From: Clostridia bacterium
GTDB lineage: Bacteria; Bacillota; Peptococcia; DRI-13; UBA5745
Assembly: GCA_018436095.1 (NCBI GenBank)
Contig: JAHDMJ010000023.1
Coordinates: 1 to 64,000, forward strand
Length of the DNA: 64,000 bases
Direction: 5' to 3'
The translations under genes were made by a program, and so were the position numbers. The notes beneath the pieces were generated by a model. It had not been told where the DNA came from. It saw only the letters and a program-made list of their open reading frames with translations, and did no database searches. Shown here piece after piece: positions 42,347-51,666 of this stretch (position 1 is its first letter; each line of letters starts with the position of its first letter).

Positions 42347-44032
42347 TCAATCTGCCCACGTCCATTCCGTAATATTTCCAAACAGCGCCCATTCGTGACC
42401 GTGAGAATGAATCGGCTGCTTGCCCACATCGAGCTTCTCGTTTGCCAGATATAGATGATCCACCCGGGCCAGCCAGATGATGGGGATATCGCCAAGTGTG
42501 CCGAAGCCGGTTTGGCCATCCCACTGTGCAAGCTTCCAGTATTTATTGGCTTCATCCTGGGTAGGCGCCTGCATAGCTTTGTCCAGATACTCGTCCACAA
42601 TAGGATTAGTATAGTGGGTCAAATTCTCATAGCCCCGATTGATAACCGAGGAATGGTACATGGTATAAAGCTGATGAGGATGGTGGCGTCCGCCGCCCCA
42701 CATCACCGCATTTTCTTTACCTTTGACGTAAATCTCATCCCAGGTCATTCCTATGGCGTTGATTTTGATGCCAAAAGCCTGGGCCAGATCAGCTGCCGCC
42801 AAAGACATATCGCTTCGAAGTTGATCGCTGGAGCTAAAGAGCAAGTTGAATTCTGCTTTTAGGCCATCCTTTTCAACAACACCGTCATTGTCGGTATCTA
42901 CCCATCCGCCTTCGGCAAGAATTCTTTTAGCTTCCTCAATATTTCCGTCCTGAATGACGGTTTCCGTATTAAACCAAGGCAGGTAATCGCAAAGAGAGAA
43001 GGCTTTCTGGCCATAGCCATCCAGCGCAATATCAATAATTGAATCGCGGCTTAATCCTGCACTCAATGCCTTGCGGATGGCAAGGTCAGAGGTGACGTCA
43101 TTACCGACATTGACATCGTTTTCGTTGATCTTTCCTTTGCCGCCGCTTCTTTGCGTAGGCATGGAAATTCCCCGGGAATCGATGCTCTCAAAATTAAGAA
43201 GAGTCATGCCTTCAATGTTTTGATCGGCAAACGTGGGAGGAACATAAACGATATCGGCTTCCCCGGCTTTGGCGGCTGCCAGCGCCGCATCCTCCGCCAA
43301 CAGAAGAAGCGTCAGTCTCTTGAACTGCGGTACTGTTCCATACCAATACTCATTGTATTCCATGATGATCTGCTGACCGTCATTGTACTGAATTACCTTA
43401 TAAGGACCCGAACCGACAGGATTGTTTGAGTAATTATCGTCATACAAATCCTTCGGAACTATCCCTATTTCGGTAAGCTGGCTGACAAAGGTAGAGCGAG
43501 GTTCTTTAAGTGTAATAACAATAGTGGATTTATCTTTAGCGTCTATGGATTGCATAAAGGATAAATCAAATTTAACACCGTCTTCTTTAAGCATTTCGTA
43601 TGTAAATTTCACATCCTCCGCCGTAACTGGATTGCCGTCGGAGAACTTCACATCATCCCGGAGCGGAAAGGTCCATGTCAGAGCATCTTCACTGACTTCG
43701 TAAGATTTGGCTAAATCAGGCACAAAGTTCATGTCCGAATCGATTCTTAGCAGAGAGCTGTGCGTCAAACGAATTTGTGCATGGGTTCCCCAGCCTTTTT
43801 TGGGGTCAAATACGCCGGTATCGGTTTTACCTACGGCAAGTATAAGTTCTTCCTTCTTGGGGGCGGCTTGCGAAGGCGTATTTGGCTCATCAAGGGGCTG
43901 AGCTGAGGACGGAGATGGGGTTTGTGCAGAAGAAGAACTGCAGCCGGCCACTGCAAACCCGACCGATGCTATCATAACCATGCATAGTGACATAGCCCGC
44001 TTCCACGGCATATATTTCTTTGTCTTATCCAT
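42347..44032 (-). CDS. Extracellular solute-binding lipoprotein, family 5 (NikA/OppA type)
   Basis: 561 residues. Signal sequence with lipobox AVAGC (Cys about 31), then a Ser/Pro/Gln linker, then a family 5 binding protein: LTWTFPLRDDVKFSDGNPVTAEDVKFTYE is the classic signature region. GWGTHAQIRLTHSSL near 85 resembles NikA-like binders. A histidine cluster GGGRHHPHQLYTMYH near 475-488 could contact a metal or metal-chelate. It delivers ligand to the OppB/OppC-like permeases encoded next. Substrate is either nickel/metallophore or peptide; metal is favoured by the short ATPase and His cluster, not proven. ATG has GGAGGG 7 nt upstream. Confidence 0.9.
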   Translation of the reverse strand: MDKTKKYMPWKRAMSLCMVMIASVGFAVAGCSSSSAQTPSPSSAQPLDEPNTPSQAAPKKEELILAVGKTDTGVFDPKKGWGTHAQIRLTHSSLLRIDSDMNFVPDLAKSYEVSEDALTWTFPLRDDVKFSDGNPVTAEDVKFTYEMLKEDGVKFDLSFMQSIDAKDKSTIVITLKEPRSTFVSQLTEIGIVPKDLYDDNYSNNPVGSGPYKVIQYNDGQQIIMEYNEYWYGTVPQFKRLTLLLLAEDAALAAAKAGEADIVYVPPTFADQNIEGMTLLNFESIDSRGISMPTQRSGGKGKINENDVNVGNDVTSDLAIRKALSAGLSRDSIIDIALDGYGQKAFSLCDYLPWFNTETVIQDGNIEEAKRILAEGGWVDTDNDGVVEKDGLKAEFNLLFSSSDQLRSDMSLAAADLAQAFGIKINAIGMTWDEIYVKGKENAVMWGGGRHHPHQLYTMYHSSVINRGYENLTHYTNPIVDEYLDKAMQAPTQDEANKYWKLAQWDGQTGFGTLGDIPIIWLARVDHLYLANEKLDVGKQPIHSHGHEWALFGNITEWTWAD

Positions 44033-44066
44033 TTTATTCCCTCCATATAAAATAAAAATCGTCTTA

Positions 44067-44092
44067 TCATATAGCTATATTGGGCTATATGA
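44067..44092. promoter_or_regulatory. Candidate operator upstream of the ABC operon
   Basis: Perfect 9-bp inverted repeat TCATATAGC (44067-44075) / GCTATATGA (44084-44092) with an 8-bp spacer, 35 bp before the binding-protein start. The position suits a repressor site. It does not match the NikR consensus half-site (GTATGA) or a Fur box. Confidence 0.6.
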
Positions 44093-44265
44093 CATAAACA
44101 ACAGCTTGGTTAGCCACTTCTAACTATAATGCAAGATATACTTCAATTCAATCAGTAAGGGGGATTCTTCAGAATTCTTCAGAATTTAAACATAAGATTT
44201 GCTAATTATCAAATATGCTATTTTAAGAGCTATCCAAATGATCAAATAATTTATTTAGACGCCAA

Positions 44266-44310
44266 AAAACCCCTTATTCCCAAAGAAACTCTTAGAGAAT
44301 AAGGGGTTTT
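44266..44310. terminator. Terminator of the thi operon (bidirectional form)
   Basis: AAAACCCCTTATTC (44266-44279) pairs with GAATAAGGGGTTTT (44297-44310), 14 bp perfect, with A and T runs on either side. It lies just after the thiD stop, and the ABC operon starts on the far side. Confidence 0.92.
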
Positions 44311-44340
44311 TACTTGCGAATCCCGTCTTGCCCGCTCCTA

Positions 44341-45123
44341 TTACCTAATACAATAGTTATGCTCTATGGGTCCGGCGCCCTGGCCAAGGTCAAGCATTGC
44401 CCGCAAAGCCCCCGTCAGATAGGCCTTAGCCTGGCCGATACTTTCCTGCAGGTTCATGCCGGCAGCTAAGTTGCAGGCTATGGCTGAAGAAAGGGTGCAG
44501 CCGGTGCCATGGGCATTGGGATTATTGATATACTCCCCTTTATACCAGTGCTGGCTGCCCTTTTCGTAAAGCAGATCTGTGGCTCTGTTGCCCAGATGGC
44601 CACCCTTGATCAGAATGCCGCCGCCGTAATTCCGCGCTATTTTTTCGGCGGCTTTAACCATTCCCGCCTCATCCTTGATTTCAAAGCCGCATAAAACCTG
44701 GGCCTCCGGAATATTGGGCGTAATGACAGTCCCCAAGGGCAATAGCTGAGTCAGCAAAGCTGACCTGGCCTCATCACTAAGGAGCTTGCCGCCGCTGGTG
44801 GATATCATAACCGGGTCCACCACTATATTTTTGGCCCCATACTGCCGCAGCTTGACCACAATCACCTCAATGATCTTGCTGTTTGAGACCATGCCAATCT
44901 TTACGGCGTCAGGATAAATATCGGTGAAAATACAGTCCAGCTGCTGGGCTACAAATTCCGGCGTTGCATCCATAATACCGTAGACCCCGGTGGTGTTCTG
45001 CGCCGTCAAGGCGGTGATTACGCTCATGGCGTACATTTTATGAACGGCAATAGTCTTGATATCCGCCTGTATCCCGGCGCCGCCGCTGCAATCGGAACCG
45101 GCTATGGTAAGCACTTTTTTCAT
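44341..45123 (-). CDS. thiD: Hydroxymethylpyrimidine/phosphomethylpyrimidine kinase
   Basis: 260 residues; phosphorylates HMP and HMP-P for thiamine synthesis. Start ATG 45123 has AAGGA 8 nt upstream; the frame extends to 45192 inside thiE. Ribokinase-like fold: TIAGSDCSGGAGIQADIKTI at the N-terminus (substrate Asp/Ser-Gly motif), VVDPVMISTSGGKLL and the anion-hole/catalytic base motif NAHGTGCTLSSAIA. It is the last gene of a cytX-thiM-thiE-thiD salvage operon, followed by a strong terminator. Confidence 0.96.
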   Translation of the reverse strand: MKKVLTIAGSDCSGGAGIQADIKTIAVHKMYAMSVITALTAQNTTGVYGIMDATPEFVAQQLDCIFTDIYPDAVKIGMVSNSKIIEVIVVKLRQYGAKNIVVDPVMISTSGGKLLSDEARSALLTQLLPLGTVITPNIPEAQVLCGFEIKDEAGMVKAAEKIARNYGGGILIKGGHLGNRATDLLYEKGSQHWYKGEYINNPNAHGTGCTLSSAIACNLAAGMNLQESIGQAKAYLTGALRAMLDLGQGAGPIEHNYCIR

Positions 45124-45134
45124 CGGGCTGTCCT

Positions 45135-45818
45135 TCACGGCTCTAAGTCCTCCTTTACCGTTTTCTCCGCCAGCACTCTCAAATGGCGGCATTCTGCCTC
45201 GATATCCTCAGCTTTAAAAATCGCCGATACCAGGGCTACGCCGGCAATGCCCGTACCGGCCAGCCGGCTCATATTTTCCTTATCTATGCCGCCAATGGCT
45301 ACTACCGGTATGGATACGGCTTGACAAATGGCTTTAAGGGTTTCCCGGCTGACGCTATCGGCATCGGTCTTTGTAGCGGTGGGAAAAACTGCGCCTACGC
45401 CCAGGTAATCGGCACCCTCTGCCTGGGCCAGCAGGGCCTGCTCTACGGTACGGACCGAAACCCCCAGGATCATCTTTTCTCCTATCAGCTTCCGCACCCG
45501 GGCGGCCCCCATATCCTCCTGGCCCACATGGATGCCGTCGGCGCCGGATTTTACAGCTATTGCCACATTATCATTGACGATGAAGGGCACCCCGTATTGG
45601 CGGCACAGGGCCTTCACCGCCACAGCCTCTGCCAGAAAGGCTGCCTCATCCAGCCCTTTTTCCCGCAACTGGATGCAGGTTGCGCCGCCCCCCAGGGCTG
45701 CCTCCACTTGCTCAAAAAGGCTTTGCCTGCCTGTCCAGGCCCTGTCGGTAACGCCATAAAGCAGCAAGGAATCTTTATCCCACTTCAGTTTATCGGATTT
45801 CAGTTTATCGCACTTCAT
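45135..45818 (-). CDS. thiE: Thiamine-phosphate synthase
   Basis: 227 residues; joins HMP pyrophosphate and thiazole phosphate to thiamine phosphate. ATG 45818 has GGGAG 8 nt upstream and overlaps the thiM 3' end by 14 bp; the frame opens further up inside thiM. TIM-barrel motifs are CIQLREKGLDE, VPFIVNDNV, GADGIHVGQEDM, YLGVGAVFPTATK and VVAIGGI. The first 18 residues contain a short repeat (CDKLKSDKLKWDK, encoded by 15-bp tandem repeats) not found in typical ThiE proteins. Confidence 0.96.
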   Translation of the reverse strand: MKCDKLKSDKLKWDKDSLLLYGVTDRAWTGRQSLFEQVEAALGGGATCIQLREKGLDEAAFLAEAVAVKALCRQYGVPFIVNDNVAIAVKSGADGIHVGQEDMGAARVRKLIGEKMILGVSVRTVEQALLAQAEGADYLGVGAVFPTATKTDADSVSRETLKAICQAVSIPVVAIGGIDKENMSRLAGTGIAGVALVSAIFKAEDIEAECRHLRVLAEKTVKEDLEP

Positions 45819-46656
45819 ATTTTGCTCCCACTTCCAATCCCTTACCGTTAAGGTGGTAGATTTCATCGATGATATGGTTGCGGTAAGCGGCATTGCCTTC
45901 TCTGGCCGCCAGCCTGGCAAAAGCCTGCTCACCGCAAAGGCCCATGGCGCAGACGGCAGCCGCCGCTGCCTCCAGGGGATGATGAGGATTAGCGGCCAGA
46001 TAAGCCGCCGTCATCGCCGACAGCATACAGCCGGTGCCTGTGATTCTGCTCATCATCGGGTGACCGTTGCGGATGCAGAAAGCTTTTTCGCTGTCGGCAA
46101 CAATATCAATAGCGCCGGTGATAACGATAACGGCGCCGCTGGCCTCAGCAAACTTTTTGGCAAAAGCGACGACTGAATCCAGATTTTCTTCAGTGGAGCT
46201 ATCGGCAGCATTGGCATCCACCCCTTTAGTCCCCCCTACAATGCCTGCCATGGTACTGTTTGTCAAGAAAGCAATTGCCAGGGTTTTGATCTCCGAGGCA
46301 TTGCCCCGAATAACGGTAAAGCGCAGAGCCTTCATTAGCTGCAGCGCCGTTTCCGTGCGCAGCTTTGAGGCCCCCGCTCCCACGGGATCAAGGATCACGG
46401 GATGACCTAGCTGATTAGCTTCTTTCCCGGCAGCCAGCATAGCCGGTATTGTAGCGGCAGTCAAGGTGCCGATATTGATGTTGAGGCTATTGCAAATAGA
46501 GGTGATCTCCTCCACTTCGCCGATATCCTCCGCCATGATGGGCGAAGCGCCGCAGGCCAGCAGGACATTGGCACAGTCATTAACGGTAACATAATTCGTA
46601 ATATTATGGACGAGGGGTCCCATCCGCCTGACGTTTTCCAGAAACTCATTAAACAT
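45805..46656 (-). CDS. thiM: Hydroxyethylthiazole kinase
   Basis: 283 residues; phosphorylates 4-methyl-5-(2-hydroxyethyl)thiazole for salvage. Motifs: VHNITNYVTVNDCANVLLA near the N-terminus, PVILDPVGAGAS, VIRGNASEI, and RITGTGCMLSAMTAAY with the catalytic Cys/Gly loop. AAAGGAG lies 12 nt before the ATG. It overlaps the cytX stop by 8 bp and is followed by an overlapping thiE, so the operon is tightly coupled. Confidence 0.96.
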   Translation of the reverse strand: MFNEFLENVRRMGPLVHNITNYVTVNDCANVLLACGASPIMAEDIGEVEEITSICNSLNINIGTLTAATIPAMLAAGKEANQLGHPVILDPVGAGASKLRTETALQLMKALRFTVIRGNASEIKTLAIAFLTNSTMAGIVGGTKGVDANAADSSTEENLDSVVAFAKKFAEASGAVIVITGAIDIVADSEKAFCIRNGHPMMSRITGTGCMLSAMTAAYLAANPHHPLEAAAAAVCAMGLCGEQAFARLAAREGNAAYRNHIIDEIYHLNGKGLEVGAKYEVR

Positions 46657-47899
46657 GTTTGTCCAGACTCCTTTCTCTTTGGCTTTTATTTGCAGGGTTT
46701 CCTTTGATCAGCAGATTACCAAAAATACAAAGCAGGCTTGTAATTATCATTACCGGCAAAGTATTACCTACCGGCGTATCGATACTGATAAATCCCCTGT
46801 AGATGATAAAGCCCGCCAGCCATATTACGATATTCAGCCAATCCACTCTTTTCCCGGAATTATCCTTTTTCAAAATAAAATAATCGGTAATTAGAATAGC
46901 GGCCATAGGGGCAAACACAGAACCAATCAAATAGAGAAAATCCGTCATTTCGGTGATTGGCGTTAGTATGGCAAGAGCTGTACCAAAAATACAGACGGCA
47001 ATAGCCACCGGCTTCTCTTTAATTTGCCCGGATAGGGCTTTTGAGCTTACGCCGGCGGAGTAAGCGTCCAGGTAAGTGGTGGTAACCGTAGAAAATAAGA
47101 CGATGATTAATCCGACCACACCCAGTCCGGCCTTTATCATGATAGGGGCCACATCGCTTTCTCCCGTGAAAAGTGCCGCTCCCAGTCCGATAATATACAT
47201 CCAGCAGCTGGCAAAGCTATAAGTCAAGGCGCTGGACACAGTGGCGGCAAAAGGCTTTTGAGCCTGACTGGTGTAATCGGAAATCAGCGGCAGCCAGGAA
47301 AGAGGCATGGCTACCGCCAACTCAACGGCGGCGCCAAAGCTGAGAGCCGGGCCCGTCAAATCCTGTCCCTGGCCTATACTGCCCTGCCCAACAAGATTCT
47401 GGCCGCCTCCTTTGAAAACTACCCCGCTTAAAACTAAGGTCAGCAGAAACAAACCGCTCATCGTAATAATATTAACCGTCGTAAGTTCCTTAATACCGAT
47501 GAGCAGCCAGACAATGATCAGCCCGCCGATGATCAGGCTCCAAAGCCAGTTGCCGCCTATATCGATAATGGCTCCGGCTGCCGCCGCGCCGCTGACAATC
47601 ATCACTGCCGTCCAGCCCACCAACTGCAATACGTTCAGGGAGGAAAAAAGCCGGGAGCCTTTTTCACCAAAGGATATTTTCACCGTTTCCATGGCGCTGC
47701 GGCCCGTTTGGCCGCCGATCAATCCTGCCAGGAAAAATAAAAAGCCGCCGATAAGGTGTCCCGCAAGAATGGCAGCCACACCCTTGGCAAAGCCAAGAGG
47801 GGCCAGTAAGGTACCCGTCAGGATTTCGGCGATGGATACGGCGGCGCCAAACCAAATTAGGCTATTGGCAAAAGTAGTGGTTTTCTTTTCTGTGATCAT
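46649..47899 (-). CDS. cytX: Putative hydroxymethylpyrimidine transporter (NCS1 family)
   Basis: 416 residues, about 12 helices, nucleobase:cation symporter-1 (cytosine permease) family. Typical signatures are IWFGAAVSIAEILTGTLLAPLG near the N-terminus and LPLISDYTSQAQKP in the middle. The CytX branch is recognised because it sits in thiamine salvage operons behind TPP riboswitches; it is thought to import HMP. Here a TPP riboswitch with its terminator precedes it and thiM follows with an 8-bp overlap. ATG 47899 has GAAGGAAACA upstream. Confidence 0.92.
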   Translation of the reverse strand: MITEKKTTTFANSLIWFGAAVSIAEILTGTLLAPLGFAKGVAAILAGHLIGGFLFFLAGLIGGQTGRSAMETVKISFGEKGSRLFSSLNVLQLVGWTAVMIVSGAAAAGAIIDIGGNWLWSLIIGGLIIVWLLIGIKELTTVNIITMSGLFLLTLVLSGVVFKGGGQNLVGQGSIGQGQDLTGPALSFGAAVELAVAMPLSWLPLISDYTSQAQKPFAATVSSALTYSFASCWMYIIGLGAALFTGESDVAPIMIKAGLGVVGLIIVLFSTVTTTYLDAYSAGVSSKALSGQIKEKPVAIAVCIFGTALAILTPITEMTDFLYLIGSVFAPMAAILITDYFILKKDNSGKRVDWLNIVIWLAGFIIYRGFISIDTPVGNTLPVMIITSLLCIFGNLLIKGNPANKSQRERSLDKHV

Positions 47900-47991
47900 T
47901 GTTTCCTTCTTTCTCCAGGGTTCCCTCTTTTGCAGATCATGCCCCTTCAGGGAGAATCCCCCTTCTGGGGAATCCCCCTTCGGGGGGATGC

Positions 47992-48023
47992 AAAAACGGA
48001 GAACACCAGTGTGGTGTTCTCCG
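47992..48023 (-). terminator. Attenuator terminator of the TPP riboswitch
   Basis: On the minus strand CGGAGAACACCA, a CAC loop and TGGTGTTCTCCG are followed by TTTTT. It is the expression platform downstream of the aptamer. Confidence 0.93.
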
Positions 48024-48041
48024 CATAAAGCAAGTCAATAT

Positions 48042-48128
48042 CTGCTCCCTACGTTGGCATTACCCACATCAGGTTTAAGGGTCGAAGCTTTTCGCTTCCT
48101 CTCAGCCCGTCTCACGAGCTCCCCTGAT
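48042..48128 (-). promoter_or_regulatory. TPP riboswitch (THI element)
   Basis: On the minus strand the conserved CTGAGA, ACCC, ACCTGA, GGGTAATGCCAACGTAGGGA signatures appear in the right order and spacing, bracketed by an outer stem. It is followed by a terminator 20 nt further on, then by cytX. Thiamine pyrophosphate binding is expected to favour the terminator and switch off the cytX-thiM-thiE-thiD operon. Confidence 0.97.
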
Positions 48129-48202
48129 TCTTTTTTACGCCCTTAACCGCTATCGTTTCGGTTGCGGCGCTTCGTTATTATACTGCAATTCTTTTCCCTT
48201 TG

Positions 48203-51200
48203 TCAATGGCTGCTGACTACGGGCAGCTTGGCCGCTGCATCGTAATCCACGTTAAAGCCAAGATGCTCCCCTAAAAACCTGAGCTTTACATAATTGCTGC
48301 CGTCCACATTATACATGGGCGCCTCCAGCATCTGGCCGTTGACCATCAGCGTCAGCCGGCCCAGGCCTTCTCCGGCAGAAGGATCAATCGTGAAATCATC
48401 TCCCAAGAGCTTGGAATAGATGGCATTGGTCACATAACGGTAATCGTCCTGCTGATGGGCCTTATTGGTCATGGTATTGGCAAATAAGGTGATGTTGTAG
48501 CCGTCCTGTACATACTCAATAGCCGTAACCTGGTTCTGGTATTGGGGAATGTAATCGGCTGCCATGAAGCCTTCGATGGGATAATCGCTGCCGGTCTTAA
48601 TCAGAACCTTAGCTCCTTCCGGCACCTGGGTAATGAAGTTGCCGCCATAGCCGTACATGATATCGTCCCCTGCCGCCGCATAGCCGGCGGTAATCAGGCT
48701 GTCATCCACATAGGATACTGTAGTAAGGGCGTCAAAGTTGCCGCCTTTTTGGTAATCCAGGCCGATACCCAGCTCCTTCACCAGCTCTAAAGCTGTGGCG
48801 GTATAACCGATATAAGGCTTGCCCATCTCCACATAAGCTTTTTCGCCATCGCTAAGAGCCCTGCTGCCTACGATAACGTCGGCGGCTTCCAGACTGTCCG
48901 TCAGCTCAAAGCCCAACTGCCGGCTGTAAGCAAAGAGATCCCAGCCCAGGTTGGTATTTAGCCGGTCGCTGTAATTAGCCACGCCGTAAGCCTGACCGTC
49001 CATCAACTCAAAGGCATTGGCGGTTTTGCCCGGCACATACAGCTTAGGCGCTTTGACAATTTTCTTGGCAGTGGGCAAAGTATCACCGGCCGCCCCTTCC
49101 AGAATGTACTGATCCTTGACTAGGGCAAAATCAGCAGCGGCGGTTACAAAGCCGCCCTTATGCTCACCTGCCGTGATATAGCCTACGGTTTTGCCGGCTT
49201 GCAGCAAGCTATTGACGGCTTTTACCGCATCCAGGCTGTTGTTGGCGATAATTACGGCATTGCCCTGGCCTGTCACAATGGTCTTGATAGCAGGAACCTT
49301 ATCCAGGGCTTCCAAATCGGCTGCCTTGAAGGCCCCTGCCTTCGTAATAACCTCAGCGTCAAAACCCCGCAATTGAGGGAACGCTGTCAAGGGCTCGGAG
49401 TAGAGGTCCGTCCAGTCCGTAATAACAATATTGGAATACAAGGCCGCATTGGCCATGTTCCTTTTGGCCTGACGCATATCCACAATGACGGCGCCTTTTT
49501 TATACTCTACACCGCCTACCGTAACATCCTTATTCAACTGCTGCAGCCTTACGTCATTGCGCAGCAGATATTCAATCATCTCCTTGGCGGCCTGGCGATT
49601 GCGCTGGCTGCCGGAGTCAATGGGAATGGCATAATATTCGGGGAAGAAATTCTGGTTTTCTTCATACTTCTGCCGGAACACACCGGCTTCGGCGCCAATT
49701 TCGTCACTTTGACTGACGTAGTAGGGGCGAACCGTGTCGGCGTCAATATTGTTCAGGCCCCGGCGGAAAAACTCCAACTGGTTCGTAAAGATTCTGTCTT
49801 TATTGGCAGCTACGAAATCCGCATTGCCGATGAAGCCGTATTTAATAGCATCCACCGCCTCCTGGCTGCCATAGGGCACCTCGACAGTATAGGCGCTGGT
49901 GCCGTGGAGGAAGGAGTATTGGGGCGTGTAGCTGGTGGACATATCGTCAAAGGGTATCCAGCTTTTATGGCCATTTTCATCAACGGTTAAATAATCCCGC
50001 ATAGGCATTTGGAAGCTGTTTAATTTGCTGTTGTTGGCAATAGCGGCGCTGCCAAAATACTCACCCTGGGCTAAAGCCGTATCCATAAACAGATCGTACT
50101 CTGCATTGGGCTCATGGGTGGGAGAGCAGGGCTCAATCTGAAATTGAGTATAAAAACCGTGGATTTCATAGAAGGCAACGGGATTCCATTTGGCAATCAA
50201 CCGGGTCATGGCTTGAGTCTCCGGCTGAGTCTGGAAAGTATTATCCCGGTTCAAGTCAAAATAATTGCCGTTGGTACGGGTGAGAGCCCTTTTGCCGTCG
50301 GCATTTTGAGAAGGCACCAGGATGAAGAAAACATCCTCCAGCACCTTGGCCACATCCAGCTCTTTTTGTTCGATATTATAATATTGATTCATCTCTTCGG
50401 CAGTCAGAGTCACCGATGCGTCGGCGCTGGGCTTCAGGTCAGTGGGCTCAAAAACTCCATTGCCCTGAATATAGCCTACGCCGGTGACTTTATCTTTAAT
50501 AAGCTCCGGCCAAACCTTACCGTCGGCGGCCATTTCTTTTTCTAACCGGGCCCGGCCTTCTGCCGTCAGACCGGCGATCATATCATAGGAAATCCTTTGC
50601 TTTTGCTCCGCCGCCGCAATGATGGCTTCCAGGAAGTCCATGCAAGAGTCGGAGCCGGGGATTTCATCGGCATGGATGTTGCTGTACATAATAGGCACTT
50701 TATAAGATAGGGCTTTTTTCTCAATCTCAGCCTGCAGGGCTGCCGGCTGGGTTTCTGCCCGCTCCGTCAAGGCCAGGTGATTGGTCAAGTCCTTTTCCGC
50801 GGCGGCCAGAAAAATAGCTTTGATGTCCTGGCCTTCGGCGGTCTGGCCAATGACCTCTACCTTGGCATAGAGGCCGGCCTGGTTAGCCCTGGCTGCTAAA
50901 GCCTCCAGCTCCGCGTCGATCTGGCTCTGGGTTTTGAAGGAATCGTAAGGCCGAACCTGGACCGCAGCCTCCCCCTTCACCTGACCGTTAACGGCGCAGC
51001 TTAAAACGTATTCGCCGGTATAATCCAGGATGCTGTTTCTGACCAGCCGGCGGTCCCGGTTGTCAACGCCGTTATAACCAAACATAGGGGCGGCGTCAAA
51101 AGTAAGCTGCAGATAAAGGCCGTCTTTTTGAACAACGCTGTTTTTAATGTTGGTAAACAAGGGCTGTTTTGGCTGGGCTGCCGTCTCCACCGTCTGCCAG

Positions 51201-51535
51201 GCCTCCAAGGGTCCCCCTAAGAACTGGTAAGGAAACATCGCTTCGTCCTGCAGTCCCTTTTGGCGGCTTAAGCTCCAGGAAACCCGGTTACTGCCGACGG
51301 CTTCCTCCAGGGCTGCTTTTTCCATATCCGTGATCTTTACCTGGACTTGGAAAGACCGCCCCTCCATCAACGCTATGGCCTGGGCCCCTTGGCCTGTATT
51401 TTCAAACACTGCCTGCTGTACTGCCGCTGCAGCCAAAGCCGGTCCGGCGGCGGTCATTGTAGACAGAATTAAGGCCAAACAAAGCAGAGATGCAAGAAAA
51501 ACGCGACTAAATCCATTAATCTTTTTGTACACCAC
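48203..51535 (-). CDS. Secreted M14-type zinc carboxypeptidase with C-terminal copper-amine-oxidase-N-like segment
   Basis: 1110 residues. Signal peptide about 1-36 (ALAAA). M14 peptidase catalytic features: zinc ligands H288 and E291 in NIHADE and H459 in EIHGF, substrate-binding DLNRD (R430), catalytic Glu E552 in VEVPYGS. A long non-catalytic region follows. The last ~45 residues (APMYNVDGSNYVKLRFLGEHLGFNVDYD) resemble a truncated copper amine oxidase N-like domain, common as a wall-binding module in Firmicutes. GTG start with AGGAGGA 8 nt upstream. It probably digests peptides or peptidoglycan stems outside the cell. Single gene, both neighbours separated. Confidence 0.88.
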   Translation of the reverse strand: MVYKKINGFSRVFLASLLCLALILSTMTAAGPALAAAAVQQAVFENTGQGAQAIALMEGRSFQVQVKITDMEKAALEEAVGSNRVSWSLSRQKGLQDEAMFPYQFLGGPLEAWQTVETAAQPKQPLFTNIKNSVVQKDGLYLQLTFDAAPMFGYNGVDNRDRRLVRNSILDYTGEYVLSCAVNGQVKGEAAVQVRPYDSFKTQSQIDAELEALAARANQAGLYAKVEVIGQTAEGQDIKAIFLAAAEKDLTNHLALTERAETQPAALQAEIEKKALSYKVPIMYSNIHADEIPGSDSCMDFLEAIIAAAEQKQRISYDMIAGLTAEGRARLEKEMAADGKVWPELIKDKVTGVGYIQGNGVFEPTDLKPSADASVTLTAEEMNQYYNIEQKELDVAKVLEDVFFILVPSQNADGKRALTRTNGNYFDLNRDNTFQTQPETQAMTRLIAKWNPVAFYEIHGFYTQFQIEPCSPTHEPNAEYDLFMDTALAQGEYFGSAAIANNSKLNSFQMPMRDYLTVDENGHKSWIPFDDMSTSYTPQYSFLHGTSAYTVEVPYGSQEAVDAIKYGFIGNADFVAANKDRIFTNQLEFFRRGLNNIDADTVRPYYVSQSDEIGAEAGVFRQKYEENQNFFPEYYAIPIDSGSQRNRQAAKEMIEYLLRNDVRLQQLNKDVTVGGVEYKKGAVIVDMRQAKRNMANAALYSNIVITDWTDLYSEPLTAFPQLRGFDAEVITKAGAFKAADLEALDKVPAIKTIVTGQGNAVIIANNSLDAVKAVNSLLQAGKTVGYITAGEHKGGFVTAAADFALVKDQYILEGAAGDTLPTAKKIVKAPKLYVPGKTANAFELMDGQAYGVANYSDRLNTNLGWDLFAYSRQLGFELTDSLEAADVIVGSRALSDGEKAYVEMGKPYIGYTATALELVKELGIGLDYQKGGNFDALTTVSYVDDSLITAGYAAAGDDIMYGYGGNFITQVPEGAKVLIKTGSDYPIEGFMAADYIPQYQNQVTAIEYVQDGYNITLFANTMTNKAHQQDDYRYVTNAIYSKLLGDDFTIDPSAGEGLGRLTLMVNGQMLEAPMYNVDGSNYVKLRFLGEHLGFNVDYDAAAKLPVVSSH

Positions 51536-51666
51536 GATAATATTCCTCCTCTCGAATTTAACTAATTATACATCCGAATTTATTAATATGCAAAGGAAAA
51601 TTTAAAATTTTCCTGCGGTTTTTCCCTGAAGAACAACGGCGTTAATTTGTGCTTCCTGTAAAAACG

